DNA of 47,455 nt, taken from positions 1 through 47,455 of IMG/VR virus record IMGVR_UViG_3300027746_000031; one strand, given 5' to 3'. The translations under genes were made by a program, and so were the position numbers. A model generated the notes under the pieces. It saw nothing but the letters and a program-made list of their open reading frames with translations. It did not search any database and had not been told where the DNA came from. Positions 38,315-45,790 of this stretch are shown here, piece after piece (position 1 is the first letter of the stretch; every line of letters starts with the position of its first letter). Source of the DNA: a virus.

Positions 38315-38731
38315 ATGGAGGCGAGAGCACTTTATCAACTCAACGAAGCTGGCGAGGCAACCGACACGCTGTTTTTTTGTTCTGACCAATGCCGTAACAT
38401 CATCGCCGAGAACTATGGGGCGGACAATATTCCAGTCAAGGCAGGTATGAACGCCGAGTGGATTGACGGCACGACCTGCGACCAGTGCGAAGGCCCGCTG
38501 TTTCCGAAGCGACTTGCCCACGTGGCCACTGAAAGCGACAATATCAACCCGGTGCTGGTCTGGTCGGACCTGGCACCGAAAGAGCGCTACACGCTGCGGG
38601 CGATCTTCACCGACATGGACGCGGCGAACGCCTTCATGGCCGAGAATCGGGATACTGGGTTGCTGGCCGAGTTTGGGCCTTTCCTGCTGGTAGCGAATCT
38701 GAAGGCAAACAAGGCGGTGAGACGTGGTTAG
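38315..38731 (+). CDS. Zinc-binding hypothetical protein
   Basis: A 138-residue protein starting directly after the previous stop. It contains FFCSDQCRNI and TTCDQCEGPLF, a CxxxC plus CxxC zinc site, and a helical C-terminal half (ERYTLRAIFTDMDAANAFMA). Similar arrangements occur in many small phage proteins. Overlaps the next gene by 8 bp. Confidence 0.5.
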   Translation: MEARALYQLNEAGEATDTLFFCSDQCRNIIAENYGADNIPVKAGMNAEWIDGTTCDQCEGPLFPKRLAHVATESDNINPVLVWSDLAPKERYTLRAIFTDMDAANAFMAENRDTGLLAEFGPFLLVANLKANKAVRRG

Positions 38732-39026
38732 AAGCGCCTCTGTCAAGATTCTGCCGTCACCGTCTCACGATACCAATCACAACAACTGCTGCCACAAGGC
38801 ACCGCTGGCATTCACTGACGCATTTTGGGCTTCGGTGCCGAGCGATCTTGCCCGGTGGCTGAGCGCGGACATGATCTGCGAAATTGTGGAGCTGGCGGAA
38901 GACAATTACAGCGAAGCGGATATACCGGAGATCATTGCCGAGCGGGAAGGCAACTTTGAGACCGGCTACGTTGCCAATCTGATGCCGGGGACCGTGCGGC
39001 GGGTGCTGGAGTTAGCGGGTTTTTAA
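38724..39026 (+). CDS. Hypothetical protein
   Basis: A 100-residue protein from a GTG at 38724, overlapping the previous stop. The N-terminus holds NHNNCCHK; the rest is acidic and helical (ICEIVELAEDNYSEADIPEI). No family recognised. Confidence 0.45.
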   Translation: MVRSASVKILPSPSHDTNHNNCCHKAPLAFTDAFWASVPSDLARWLSADMICEIVELAEDNYSEADIPEIIAEREGNFETGYVANLMPGTVRRVLELAGF

Positions 39027-39035
39027 CAGCAGGTT

Positions 39036-39047
39036 GGCCGAGAGGCC
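39036..39047 (+). promoter_or_regulatory. GNRA-type leader hairpin, copy 4
   Basis: GGCC-GAGA-GGCC, then GGAAGGGTTTTT and the ATG at 39060. The sequence from TGGCCGAGAGGCCGGAAGGG on is the same as in copy 3, including the ribosome binding site. Confidence 0.55.
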
Positions 39048-39059
39048 GGAAGGGTTTTT

Positions 39060-39545
39060 ATGCCATTTATCGAACTGAAAGAAACGGGAGTAAAGAGCAA
39101 GGGCCGTAACGGAGTGTTTCAGGCGGCGCGTGCCGCCGTCCGCTGCGGAGCCAAGGATACTGTTTGCCTAGAGGCGTGGAGTAAGCGCGCCCCGGCAGCG
39201 AGGGAAAGTGATGCGCCGGTGATGCTGTATTTGTCACTGGACGATGCCGACAAGGTTGGCCGGACGCTGGTAGATGTGGCTGGCGTGTTTTCGTCGCTGC
39301 TGGACTGGTGGACCGTAATCACGATGGACGATGCCACCGGCAATATGGTTGCGGTCATGGTGCAGGAGAAAGACCACGACGCTGCGATGGCTGCGGTCTC
39401 GCGGTCTGTCCGCGACAGTGACGACCGGGACGAGCACGGCACACTGGTTGTGTGCGCGATCCGTGGTAGGGTGCCGGTGATGCCTCCTTGTGAGTCTGGC
39501 GCGACGGCTTACGCGGTTGATTTGGCCGGGGAGGAGACACTGTGA
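39060..39545 (+). CDS. Hypothetical protein, paralogue of 38012-38314
   Basis: A 161-residue protein. Residues 1-80 are related to the protein at 38012; the second half is an added alpha/beta part (WTVITMDDATGNMVAVMVQE, HGTLVVCAIRGRVPVMPP). Acidic C-terminus. Coupled to the next gene by GTGA. Confidence 0.5.
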   Translation: MPFIELKETGVKSKGRNGVFQAARAAVRCGAKDTVCLEAWSKRAPAARESDAPVMLYLSLDDADKVGRTLVDVAGVFSSLLDWWTVITMDDATGNMVAVMVQEKDHDAAMAAVSRSVRDSDDRDEHGTLVVCAIRGRVPVMPPCESGATAYAVDLAGEETL

Positions 39546-39892
39546 CGGTTATTATGGTTGGCGGCTGCCCGACACTTTCCCAGACGGTACTTGAGCAGGT
39601 ACGCGAGGAAGGGGCCAAGACCCTGCGTGCGTACATCCGGGCGGCGAGAGTCGGAACGGATGATAAGGCCGAGGGCTACGTTATTGCTGACGCTATTGCG
39701 GCGTTACTGCATTACGCCGTTCAGCAAGGGTTCACTCCTGAGAATCTGACACGTTCGGCGCTGGCGAACGTTGAGGTGGAAACGACGATGTGTGTTCATT
39801 GCGGGTCCGTGGGAGATCCTGACCTGCATGATTGCGATGTCTGCGTCACAGAGGAGCCGATGGTTGAGTTGCTACATGGAGGGAGCCGATGA
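39542..39892 (+). CDS. Hypothetical protein with zinc-like cysteines
   Basis: A 116-residue protein from a GTG (GTGA junction), MTVIMVGGCPTLSQTVLEQV onward, helical in the middle and with CVHC and CDVC near the C-terminus, a probable zinc site. Coupled by ATGA to the next gene. Confidence 0.5.
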   Translation: MTVIMVGGCPTLSQTVLEQVREEGAKTLRAYIRAARVGTDDKAEGYVIADAIAALLHYAVQQGFTPENLTRSALANVEVETTMCVHCGSVGDPDLHDCDVCVTEEPMVELLHGGSR

Positions 39893-40359
39893 AAGCACTG
39901 ATTGAGACGCTGGCAAAGTGCCAGCTATACGGGATTGAGTTCACGCCGAGCGACCCCGACGACGCCGAGGAGATCATGAACCGGCTGATTCTGGCGGCTC
40001 GTGATATCTTGGCTGCTGGCGATGCCTACAGCAAGACAGACTGGGCGTTGCTGGCCACGCAGAAGGTGTCGCTACTCAATGTGATTGACACTTTAGCCGA
40101 GGGCGCGGCAAAAGAGCACTTGGACGGCATTGTCAACTTTCTTGACGGCATCCAGGATGACGCCGATAGCCAAGGGTATTTGGTTTTCCCGGCTGAGATG
40201 GAGGAGGAGGTTGAAGTGCTTGATGATGGCATATTCACCCCAGACATGGACACCGACCGATTCACTCGCGAACAGGCGAACGATTGGGCGTGCGAGAAGG
40301 GTGTGGGCGCTGCGGAACAGGCGCGGCGTCAAGCGATTGTGGACGCGAAATACTACTAG
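39889..40359 (+). CDS. Acidic helical hypothetical protein
   Basis: A 156-residue protein, MKALIETLAKCQLYGIEFTP onward, rich in D, E and A with several helices and a charged C-terminal helix ending VDAKYY. The stop codon TAG is the first part of leader C. No motif known. Confidence 0.5.
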   Translation: MKALIETLAKCQLYGIEFTPSDPDDAEEIMNRLILAARDILAAGDAYSKTDWALLATQKVSLLNVIDTLAEGAAKEHLDGIVNFLDGIQDDADSQGYLVFPAEMEEEVEVLDDGIFTPDMDTDRFTREQANDWACEKGVGAAEQARRQAIVDAKYY

Positions 40360-40427
40360 GTAGCCGGAAGCTCTGCCGGTACGCTGGCAGGGTTTCCGCC
40401 GATCTGGCGGACTTGAGGAGAAAAGTC
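40357..40427 (+). promoter_or_regulatory. Structured 5' leader, GATCT-loop family, copy C
   Basis: It begins TAGGTAGCCGG with the stop codon of the upstream gene. Stem 1 is CTCTGCC/GGCAGGG; stem 2 is a perfect TCCGCC/GGCGGA around GATCT (40395-40411). GAGGAG follows 9 nt before the ATG at 40428. Compared with copies A and B the stem bases change in pairs while the loop and order stay, which argues for a real RNA fold. Confidence 0.6.
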
Positions 40428-40691
40428 ATGGATGTCAGCAAATTGGGGCTTGAAGCCCCCGGAAACGTGGCGGGTTTGGCATATCGAACCATTTACGCTA
40501 CTTTGGAGCAAATGGCCGCTACCGGTGCCTCACTTCAGGATCTCACTGACCTGCTGGAAGAGTTTGACGAAAAGTCACTTGAAATGTGGCACCGACTCGC
40601 ACCGATGGCCGAGGCCGAAGAAGTTGCCGCCGCGACGGCGCGTGGCGAGTTTATTACTATCACCATCCCGACAGTGGCGGCTGCGTTATGA
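40428..40691 (+). CDS. Hypothetical protein
   Basis: An 87-residue protein, MDVSKLGLEAPGNVAGLAYR onward, helical (LQDLTDLLEEFDEKSLEM) with an alanine/isoleucine end. The start follows leader C and GAGGAG. Coupled to the next gene by ATGA. Confidence 0.5.
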   Translation: MDVSKLGLEAPGNVAGLAYRTIYATLEQMAATGASLQDLTDLLEEFDEKSLEMWHRLAPMAEAEEVAAATARGEFITITIPTVAAAL

Positions 40692-40897
40692 GAGCACCAA
40701 CGAAGTGGCAAGAGATGCCGGTGACGCCGGACATGCTGGAGAAGTTGAAGTTTGGTCGGTACCGGGCATGGACCAGGGTCCGCGACGATGGGCAGGACGC
40801 CTACGTGGTGATCCATTCGACGGATGACGACGACCCCGACGAGATGACGACCGGCAGCGTGTCGATTCCGGCGGCGCTGAAACTGAGGGGGCTATAA
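40688..40897 (+). CDS. Hypothetical protein
   Basis: A 69-residue protein, MRAPTKWQEMPVTPDMLEKL onward, with a beta core (RAWTRVRDDGQDAYVVIHST), an acidic patch (DDDDPDE) and a short C-terminal strand. No family recognised. Confidence 0.45.
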   Translation: MRAPTKWQEMPVTPDMLEKLKFGRYRAWTRVRDDGQDAYVVIHSTDDDDPDEMTTGSVSIPAALKLRGL

Positions 40898-40899
40898 AG

Positions 40900-41250
40900 A
40901 TGTTTACTTCGAGAGAGTTGGCTACGGTGCTGGCGGCGCTGCGGACGGTGCAGGGCACCAATGGAGGGATTCCCGGTGCCTTTTCATCCATGCCGCAATT
41001 TGATGAAGACGAGCCGCTGACCGTTGGCCAGATTGACGAGCTCTGCGAACGATTGAATGCGGGAGAAGATCCGGACGGCCTGACTGCTGAACAGCGCGAG
41101 TCACTGCGGGATCAGGCGCGGGCCATGTACGCCGCCGACAGCGACGATGATATTGAGATTGACGATATGCCGGATTTCTCTGTATGTGATGAGGGCGTGT
41201 GGGTGTCGGGCTGGTTGTTTCTAAAGGCGGGAAAGAAGGAAGTGCAATGA
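40900..41250 (+). CDS. Acidic hypothetical protein
   Basis: A 116-residue protein, MFTSRELATVLAALRTVQGT onward. A helix-rich, very acidic centre (PLTVGQIDELCERLNAGEDP, and DSDDDIEIDDMPDF) is followed by a C-terminal strand. The charge pattern is that of possible DNA mimics, without proof. Overlaps the next gene (ATGA). Confidence 0.45.
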   Translation: MFTSRELATVLAALRTVQGTNGGIPGAFSSMPQFDEDEPLTVGQIDELCERLNAGEDPDGLTAEQRESLRDQARAMYAADSDDDIEIDDMPDFSVCDEGVWVSGWLFLKAGKKEVQ

Positions 41251-41705
41251 TGTCTAACGACGTAAACAGTGAGAAGTTTGAGAACGTGACGATGTACCGC
41301 GCTGGCGAGATGCTTGGCGGGGTTCACGCGATGACGTGCAAGACGCTGGAGGTTACCTTCAACGTCAAGTACGCCCAGTACAATGACGCCGTGAAGGTGA
41401 TTTACATGGAGAAAGGAAAGCGGACGCTTCGGGGCTTTACGCTGAGCGGCCCTCAGCGCTGGCTGCGTGTGTGCGCCACCAAGGACGCGATCACGCCGGA
41501 CCCGGCGATGGTTCCCGGGGATAGCGGTGTCGCTGGCATGACGTGCAAGGTTTCCCGGTACACGTCCTGCGACCCGCGTTACCAGACCGACTTCGAGGAC
41601 AAAGCCGACGCGGCTGGCGTTACGTGGCTGCTTGCGATTGGTGCCGGGGCTCGTGAAGGTGACCACTTGGCGCGGTGCCTGGCGATGGACAAGGCGGTGG
41701 CGTGA
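41247..41705 (+). CDS. Hypothetical protein
   Basis: A 152-residue protein from the ATG at 41247, beginning MMSNDVNSEKFENVTMYRAG. It is beta-rich (LEVTFNVKYAQYNDAVKVIY) with three cysteines and a helical end. No known motif. Confidence 0.45.
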   Translation: MMSNDVNSEKFENVTMYRAGEMLGGVHAMTCKTLEVTFNVKYAQYNDAVKVIYMEKGKRTLRGFTLSGPQRWLRVCATKDAITPDPAMVPGDSGVAGMTCKVSRYTSCDPRYQTDFEDKADAAGVTWLLAIGAGAREGDHLARCLAMDKAVA

Positions 41706-42106
41706 TGGGGACACTCGCAAGCCACGAGGCATTCGCGCTGGCGGTCAACGTCCGCGCCTGTCTGGCGAAGATCGGCGTTTTTGTGGGGCCTGATGGGCTG
41801 GCAGTTGAGGCCGACTACTGCGAGGTACAACTGGACCCGGCGGATATTGACCTCACCGTGCTTTTTGGCGAAGCAAACTACGACACGGCGGGGGATACGC
41901 CGATTGAGATCCTGCCTGATGTTTTTGGCCCTGGCTGGACAGCAACGGTGAATCAGATTTACGCTGACGAGACGGAGACGGCGGAAACCGTCTGGATTCG
42001 GATCTTCCCGCCGGTCAAAATGCCCACCACACAGGCCGTTCGCGAGGCCATCCAAAAAGCGAGAATGCCATGCCAGCCGACTGGTGCCACTGGCGGCGGA
42101 TCATGA
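41705..42106 (+). CDS. Hypothetical protein
   Basis: A 133-residue protein from the ATG at 41705 (TGATG junction; a GTG at 41702 is the alternative). Beta-rich middle (YCEVQLDPADIDLTVLFGEA) and a C-terminal basic helix. Coupled to the membrane peptide by ATGA. Confidence 0.45.
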   Translation: MGTLASHEAFALAVNVRACLAKIGVFVGPDGLAVEADYCEVQLDPADIDLTVLFGEANYDTAGDTPIEILPDVFGPGWTATVNQIYADETETAETVWIRIFPPVKMPTTQAVREAIQKARMPCQPTGATGGGS

Positions 42107-42174
42107 AGCGCCTATTTCTGGTAGCGTTCTGGCTGGTGGTGTTGGTCGCAGTCTGGAAGATGATCGTAAGGTAA
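42103..42174 (+). CDS. 23-residue membrane peptide
   Basis: ATGA junction with the previous gene; product MKRLFLVAFWLVVLVAVWKM then IVR, one hydrophobic helix with basic residues at both ends. Its stop lies in the terminator stem. It is the last gene of the right cluster. Confidence 0.5.
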   Translation: MKRLFLVAFWLVVLVAVWKMIVR

Positions 42175-42207
42175 AAAAGGGGCTCCTATCACGGGAGCCC
42201 CTTTTTT
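42173..42207. terminator. Bidirectional intrinsic terminator
   Basis: A perfect 14-bp inverted repeat, AAAAAAGGGGCTCC with GGAGCCCCTTTTTT (42173-42186 and 42194-42207), works in both directions. It separates the plus-strand cluster from the convergent replication module. Confidence 0.9.
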
Positions 42208-42259
42208 ACACTCCAGCGCTTCAGCAAAGCATGTTGTAGCCATTTTTGTCAGCCACTCC

Positions 42260-42580
42260 TCATCTTTTTACCCACGGACCGGCTGGAGTGCGCGACTCAA
42301 TAGACGGCACTTTTCCGGCAGGCAGTGATTCAAACTCGGCCAGCATTGACACCATGAAGGCGGGCGGGTACCGGCTCAAGTCGTAAATCTTCTGTTTGTT
42401 AATCGTCGGTGATGACTTTCCGCCACGCCACGTAAGCCGCCACTCCCGCGCCTCGGGCACCGCCAGCGCCGCGTCGAGAATGGCAAGGGCATCGCCACCC
42501 TGCACAGTTGTTCCCGCCGTAAGCCTGACCGCCAAAACAACAAACGCCCGCAGCTTCTCTAATTCCGTTCTTGTCAGCAT
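42260..42580 (-). CDS. Hypothetical protein
   Basis: A 106-residue protein from the ATG at 42580, one base after the stop of the upstream gene and with GAGGGGG as ribosome binding site. It starts MLTRTELEKLRAFVVLAVRL; a tryptophan-containing basic middle (REWRLTWRGGK) follows. The frame is open 26 codons further upstream but that overlaps the neighbouring gene. Unknown function. Confidence 0.5.
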   Translation of the reverse strand: MLTRTELEKLRAFVVLAVRLTAGTTVQGGDALAILDAALAVPEAREWRLTWRGGKSSPTINKQKIYDLSRYPPAFMVSMLAEFESLPAGKVPSIESRTPAGPWVKR

Positions 42581-42581
42581 C

Positions 42582-42704
42582 TTAATCAGCCCCCTCGCGC
42601 CACAATCCCCACGCATCGTTAAGGTTGTACCAGTCGATGTAGTCGTTGTGCCGACCACCGACCCACTCCCAATAATCGAATCTGCGCTCTGCCAGTCTGG
42701 GCAT
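42582..42704 (-). CDS. 40-residue aromatic protein
   Basis: MPRLAERRFDYWEWVGGRHN then DYIDWYNLNDAWGLWREGAD. Six tryptophans or tyrosines in each half make it unusually aromatic. The start overlaps the previous stop (TGATG), and the next gene begins one base after its stop. Confidence 0.45.
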   Translation of the reverse strand: MPRLAERRFDYWEWVGGRHNDYIDWYNLNDAWGLWREGAD

Positions 42705-42802
42705 CACTGCACCGCCGATTCAGGTTTCAGATTGTACGACCCCTCGTCCATCACAATCACGTCCGCACTCGCTTTTGCCCTCAGCCACTCCGCAACCTGC
42801 AT
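42704..42802 (-). CDS. 32-residue protein after the helicase
   Basis: MQVAEWLRAKASADVIVMDE then GSYNLKPESAVQ. It begins 2 bp after the helicase stop with a strong GGGAGG upstream, and ends in a TGATG junction. No function known. Confidence 0.45.
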   Translation of the reverse strand: MQVAEWLRAKASADVIVMDEGSYNLKPESAVQ

Positions 42803-42804
42803 TA

Positions 42805-44442
42805 CTACTCCACCTCCCTGAATCCCAAACCCTCTACTGGTCGAACATACCGAGTGACCTGCTGCCCCGTGCCGGTGTCACGAGGCCGCGTGCGTATCCA
42901 ACCATGTTTGCGGAGGCACTTGCCGACCTTGGCGCTTAAACGGTCGCGCTGATCGCCGACAGGGACGTTTAGCTTCGTCAGGATCTCGTCAATCCCACAC
43001 GTATTCGGATATGTGGAACTCTCGGAGGCGGCGACAATGGCCATGCGCATGTAGCTGGCTTCGTTGGCGCTCTCCGGAACACGAGCCGCCTGCTCTTTTT
43101 TCGCCGTCTCAATGAGGCGGTCGTCTTCGTTCGGGTCCAAGTACCAGCGCTGACCCTCGCTGTAGCGGTGGAATGCCTCCGCCATCAGCTGATCCCGATT
43201 CTCGCGGAGCCCATCCAGGTCGAACCTGCCCTTACATGCGACCGGCCACCAGCGCCGGTCTTCTTCCATCGCCCAGTCGTCGCCATTGACGGTCGCGATG
43301 AAAACGCACTTCCGAGGGCGACTGACGTGCCGGTGCCCCCATGTAGGGCGGAAGCGCTCGACCTGCGCCGTTACCCAGCTCTTAACGGCGCGCATCTCGG
43401 ATTTGCCGAGAACATCGAGCTCGTCCATGAGAATACCCCAGACGCCAGTGGACAGCAGCATTTGGTTGTCCTTGCTGGCTACGTCGCCGGTGATCATGGC
43501 GAATTTACCGCCGAAGATGACATCTACCAGCGTCGTCTTGCCGATGCCCTTAAGCCCTTCGAGCACGAGCACGTGATCAACTTTGCACCCTGGTTCATAA
43601 ATGCGGGCGATTGCAGAGATCCACCAGCGTTCGCCGATGGCGGCGATGAAGTTTGACAAATTTCGTGCGTCCCGGGAATCGTCACTTTCAGCCGGCCCGG
43701 CGCCGCAGTACTTTTCCAGCCACGTTGACAGTCGCTGGCGCCCGTCCCACGGCTGCAGCCCTTCGAGGTATCTCTTGATTGGATGGAATGATCTGGCCTT
43801 TGCGACAACGTCCACTGCGCGGCGCACCGTGTCGAGCGCCCACTTCGGCTCCCGCGTCTCACGTTGCAACCACGCCTGAATGAGTGTGTCGTGATGGTCT
43901 TCGAGCGGCTGCCCGGGCTTTACGCCAATCGGCAATGGCCTCACCACCGAATGCTCTGCGGTGAACTCGTCCCACGCAAGAGCGCCCTTCCAGTCATCGT
44001 GATTCGTAAAGTAGATGATGGCCGACTCTTCGCAGGGTGCTACGGTACCGTCACCGTCCTTCGACGGCTTCATCACCAGATAGTCTTTCCAGTCCTCGCC
44101 GCGGTTCTGTTTTTCTTCCTGCCTAGCGCGATGTGCTTCTGATTTCAGCCTCGCCGCTTCCGCGCCTATAAGATTCTTGAACCGGCTGGCAGAAAAATCC
44201 CGCTTAAACTTCGCGCTGAACCGCATGACGCAGCGCTGCATCTCAGCCCGGCCATCGCGTCGAACGTCTTCCTCGTCCGCTGCTTCCATAATGGCCAGTT
44301 CGCGGATCAGTTCCCCGTCGTAGCAGTCCTCCGGACCGCCATCAATGGCAGATTGGATGCGAGATTCGAGAAGGGCAGTCAAGGGTCTACGCTGCTTCCT
44401 GAACTGCGACACGCAGCGCTTTTCTGGCCGCCGTTCGGTCAC
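42805..44442 (-). CDS. VirE-type (virulence-associated E) replicative helicase/ATPase
   Basis: A 545-residue protein. The ATPase core has VLEGLKGIGKTTL (Walker A near residue 298), GILMDELDVLGKSE (Walker B near 340), WRPTWGHRHVSRPRKCVFIAT-like text split over the sensor region, and DRRWWPVACKG, the standard order of the VirE/phage D5-like family. The N-terminal part lacks a fused primase domain, so the CHC2 protein at 44802 may supply that half. The start is uncertain: GTG at 44442 overlaps the preceding gene by 56 bp; a TTG at 44382 would avoid this. The gene would unwind DNA at the phage fork. Confidence 0.75.
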   Translation of the reverse strand: MTERRPEKRCVSQFRKQRRPLTALLESRIQSAIDGGPEDCYDGELIRELAIMEAADEEDVRRDGRAEMQRCVMRFSAKFKRDFSASRFKNLIGAEAARLKSEAHRARQEEKQNRGEDWKDYLVMKPSKDGDGTVAPCEESAIIYFTNHDDWKGALAWDEFTAEHSVVRPLPIGVKPGQPLEDHHDTLIQAWLQRETREPKWALDTVRRAVDVVAKARSFHPIKRYLEGLQPWDGRQRLSTWLEKYCGAGPAESDDSRDARNLSNFIAAIGERWWISAIARIYEPGCKVDHVLVLEGLKGIGKTTLVDVIFGGKFAMITGDVASKDNQMLLSTGVWGILMDELDVLGKSEMRAVKSWVTAQVERFRPTWGHRHVSRPRKCVFIATVNGDDWAMEEDRRWWPVACKGRFDLDGLRENRDQLMAEAFHRYSEGQRWYLDPNEDDRLIETAKKEQAARVPESANEASYMRMAIVAASESSTYPNTCGIDEILTKLNVPVGDQRDRLSAKVGKCLRKHGWIRTRPRDTGTGQQVTRYVRPVEGLGFREVE

Positions 44443-44602
44443 GTGCGGCTTTTTTGTTCTGCAGGTCCCTGCACGTGATCCCGCCGCAGGTGATCTGATC
44501 CTTGCAGGTCATAGTAATGTTCGTCTTTACGCAGTGCGGGCACTTTTTGACAGTGCCCCAATTGCGTTTCATGCTGAGCCCGTGAGATGGGTAGGTCATC
44601 AT
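44387..44602 (-). CDS. Small zinc-finger protein
   Basis: A 71-residue protein from the ATG at 44602 (ATGA junction), with CPHC, C-K-D and two further cysteines (ITCGGITCRD) before a basic helix (KKAARDRTAARKALRVA). Probable nucleic acid-binding zinc protein located between primase-like and helicase genes. Confidence 0.5.
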   Translation of the reverse strand: MMTYPSHGLSMKRNWGTVKKCPHCVKTNITMTCKDQITCGGITCRDLQNKKAARDRTAARKALRVAVQEAA

Positions 44603-44805
44603 GGCTGCGCCACCTTCAAGACGGTAGCGCCGCGCATCATCCGTCGCCAGTTCTGAACAGTCATTACTTTTGTGGTTGTCACCCACAGACATTCTTGGCC
44701 TGTCGCATCAGTAAACCGCAACGTCACGCGCTTGTCTGGTTTATCTCGGTGCCCAGCCTGATCGCCAACTATCGGGTCCGCGAGGACGTCGTCTTTTGTT
44801 CTCAT
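44599..44805 (-). CDS. Hypothetical protein
   Basis: A 68-residue protein with ATGA junctions on both sides. Beta-type core (RVTLRFTDATGQECLWVTTT), basic C-terminus. No motif recognised. Its place within the replication operon suggests a role there. Confidence 0.5.
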   Translation of the reverse strand: MRTKDDVLADPIVGDQAGHRDKPDKRVTLRFTDATGQECLWVTTTKVMTVQNWRRMMRGATVLKVAQP

Positions 44806-45530
44806 GACTGCACCACCGCCAAGGCTTCCATAATCAGCCCATCTATCATCCGCAATTCTGAACGCTCTTTTCGGAACTCCCGCCGATCCCCTGCCGTTAC
44901 CATCGCTTTGAACATTCTCATCCTTTCCACTTTGTCCAGCTTCACGCCGTCACCACTTTCCAGCCGACCCTCGCACCACTGAAAGATCCTGCCAACACAT
45001 GCTGCCCACGCATACGAGTCAGGCATCGGCGCGAGGGCCTCAAATTCCTGTTCGCCAGCATCACTCCATGATATTGAAACCGGGAACCATTCAGCCTCAC
45101 TTGCGGCACGATTTAATTCGGCCACTATATGTTGTGTACGTGTTTTCCACCACCACTCACAGCATTCCTCGTCTTCCTGATCCGCAATCCGGCGCATTCG
45201 ACTCTTTGGCGGCACCGCCTGCGCTGGCTTCTCCTCATCCAGCGGGATGCCGGACCGTTCGGAAAGTTGGCGGATCGCCTGCAAAAACGTGAGTTGCTCG
45301 ATCTCGCGCAGGAAATCAATCTGGTTGCCGGCAAACCCGCATCCGAAGCATTTGCACAGCCCGGCCCGTTCGCCGGTCACGTGGACGCGGAAGCTGGGCG
45401 TCTTTTCGTTGTGGAACGGGCAGCAGCCAAGGTAATCGTTGCCAGATTTACGCAGGCGGACGTACTCCGACACGAGTTGGTATGTCGGCACGGCCGCCTT
45501 GATGGCTTCGATTGTGGCTGCTGAGATCAT
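44802..45530 (-). CDS. CHC2 zinc-finger (primase-type) protein without Toprim
   Basis: A 242-residue protein from the ATG at 45530 (ATGA). The DnaG-type zinc domain is complete: CPFHNEKTPSF with C37 and H40, then CKCFGCG with C61 and C64, followed by GNQIDFLREIEQL. The rest is unlike DnaG: no E-G-Y-x-D or DxD Toprim motif, but a helical acidic part with tryptophans (ECCEWWWKTRTQHIV). Zinc domains of this type recognise the priming template. Either a partner provides catalysis or priming uses a host enzyme. Confidence 0.75.
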   Translation of the reverse strand: MISAATIEAIKAAVPTYQLVSEYVRLRKSGNDYLGCCPFHNEKTPSFRVHVTGERAGLCKCFGCGFAGNQIDFLREIEQLTFLQAIRQLSERSGIPLDEEKPAQAVPPKSRMRRIADQEDEECCEWWWKTRTQHIVAELNRAASEAEWFPVSISWSDAGEQEFEALAPMPDSYAWAACVGRIFQWCEGRLESGDGVKLDKVERMRMFKAMVTAGDRREFRKERSELRMIDGLIMEALAVVQS

Positions 45531-45790
45531 GGGACCAGTACCAGCAGAGGTCGGAGATCCAGAACCTTCTCCGCTTGGTCGCAAAGTTCCAAGACGAGGT
45601 GACGATTATTGGTCGCGTGACCACATGCGGTCATCCCGGCTGGATGCAGTTTCTTCCACGTGCGCTGGCGACCTGACAAAGCAGCCAGGTCATTGAGCAT
45701 GGAGTTCGAGATGATTCCGAGCGGCGTCTCAACGTGCGCCCGGCAGTAGGCGATGAGTTCGCGCAACTGTGAGCGCTGGCTTTCGTTCAT
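45527..45790 (-). CDS. Hypothetical protein
   Basis: An 87-residue protein from the ATG at 45790 (ATGA), MNESQRSQLRELIAYCRAHV onward, helical, with a hydrophobic end (VLDLRPLLVLVP). Immediately upstream of the CHC2 gene and coupled to it. Unknown function. Confidence 0.45.
   Translation of the reverse strand: MNESQRSQLRELIAYCRAHVETPLGIISNSMLNDLAALSGRQRTWKKLHPAGMTACGHATNNRHLVLELCDQAEKVLDLRPLLVLVP

Noticed and set aside
40900-41250. DNA-mimic anti-restriction protein
   Set aside because: Acidic composition alone is not specific; no match to known DNA-mimic families is visible.
43168-43656. Long frames opposite real genes (also 10010-10585, 31609-32349, 33527-34459, 1956-2582)
   Set aside because: They mirror the codon structure of the genes on the other strand, have odd composition (R, H, P rich) and lack start signals.
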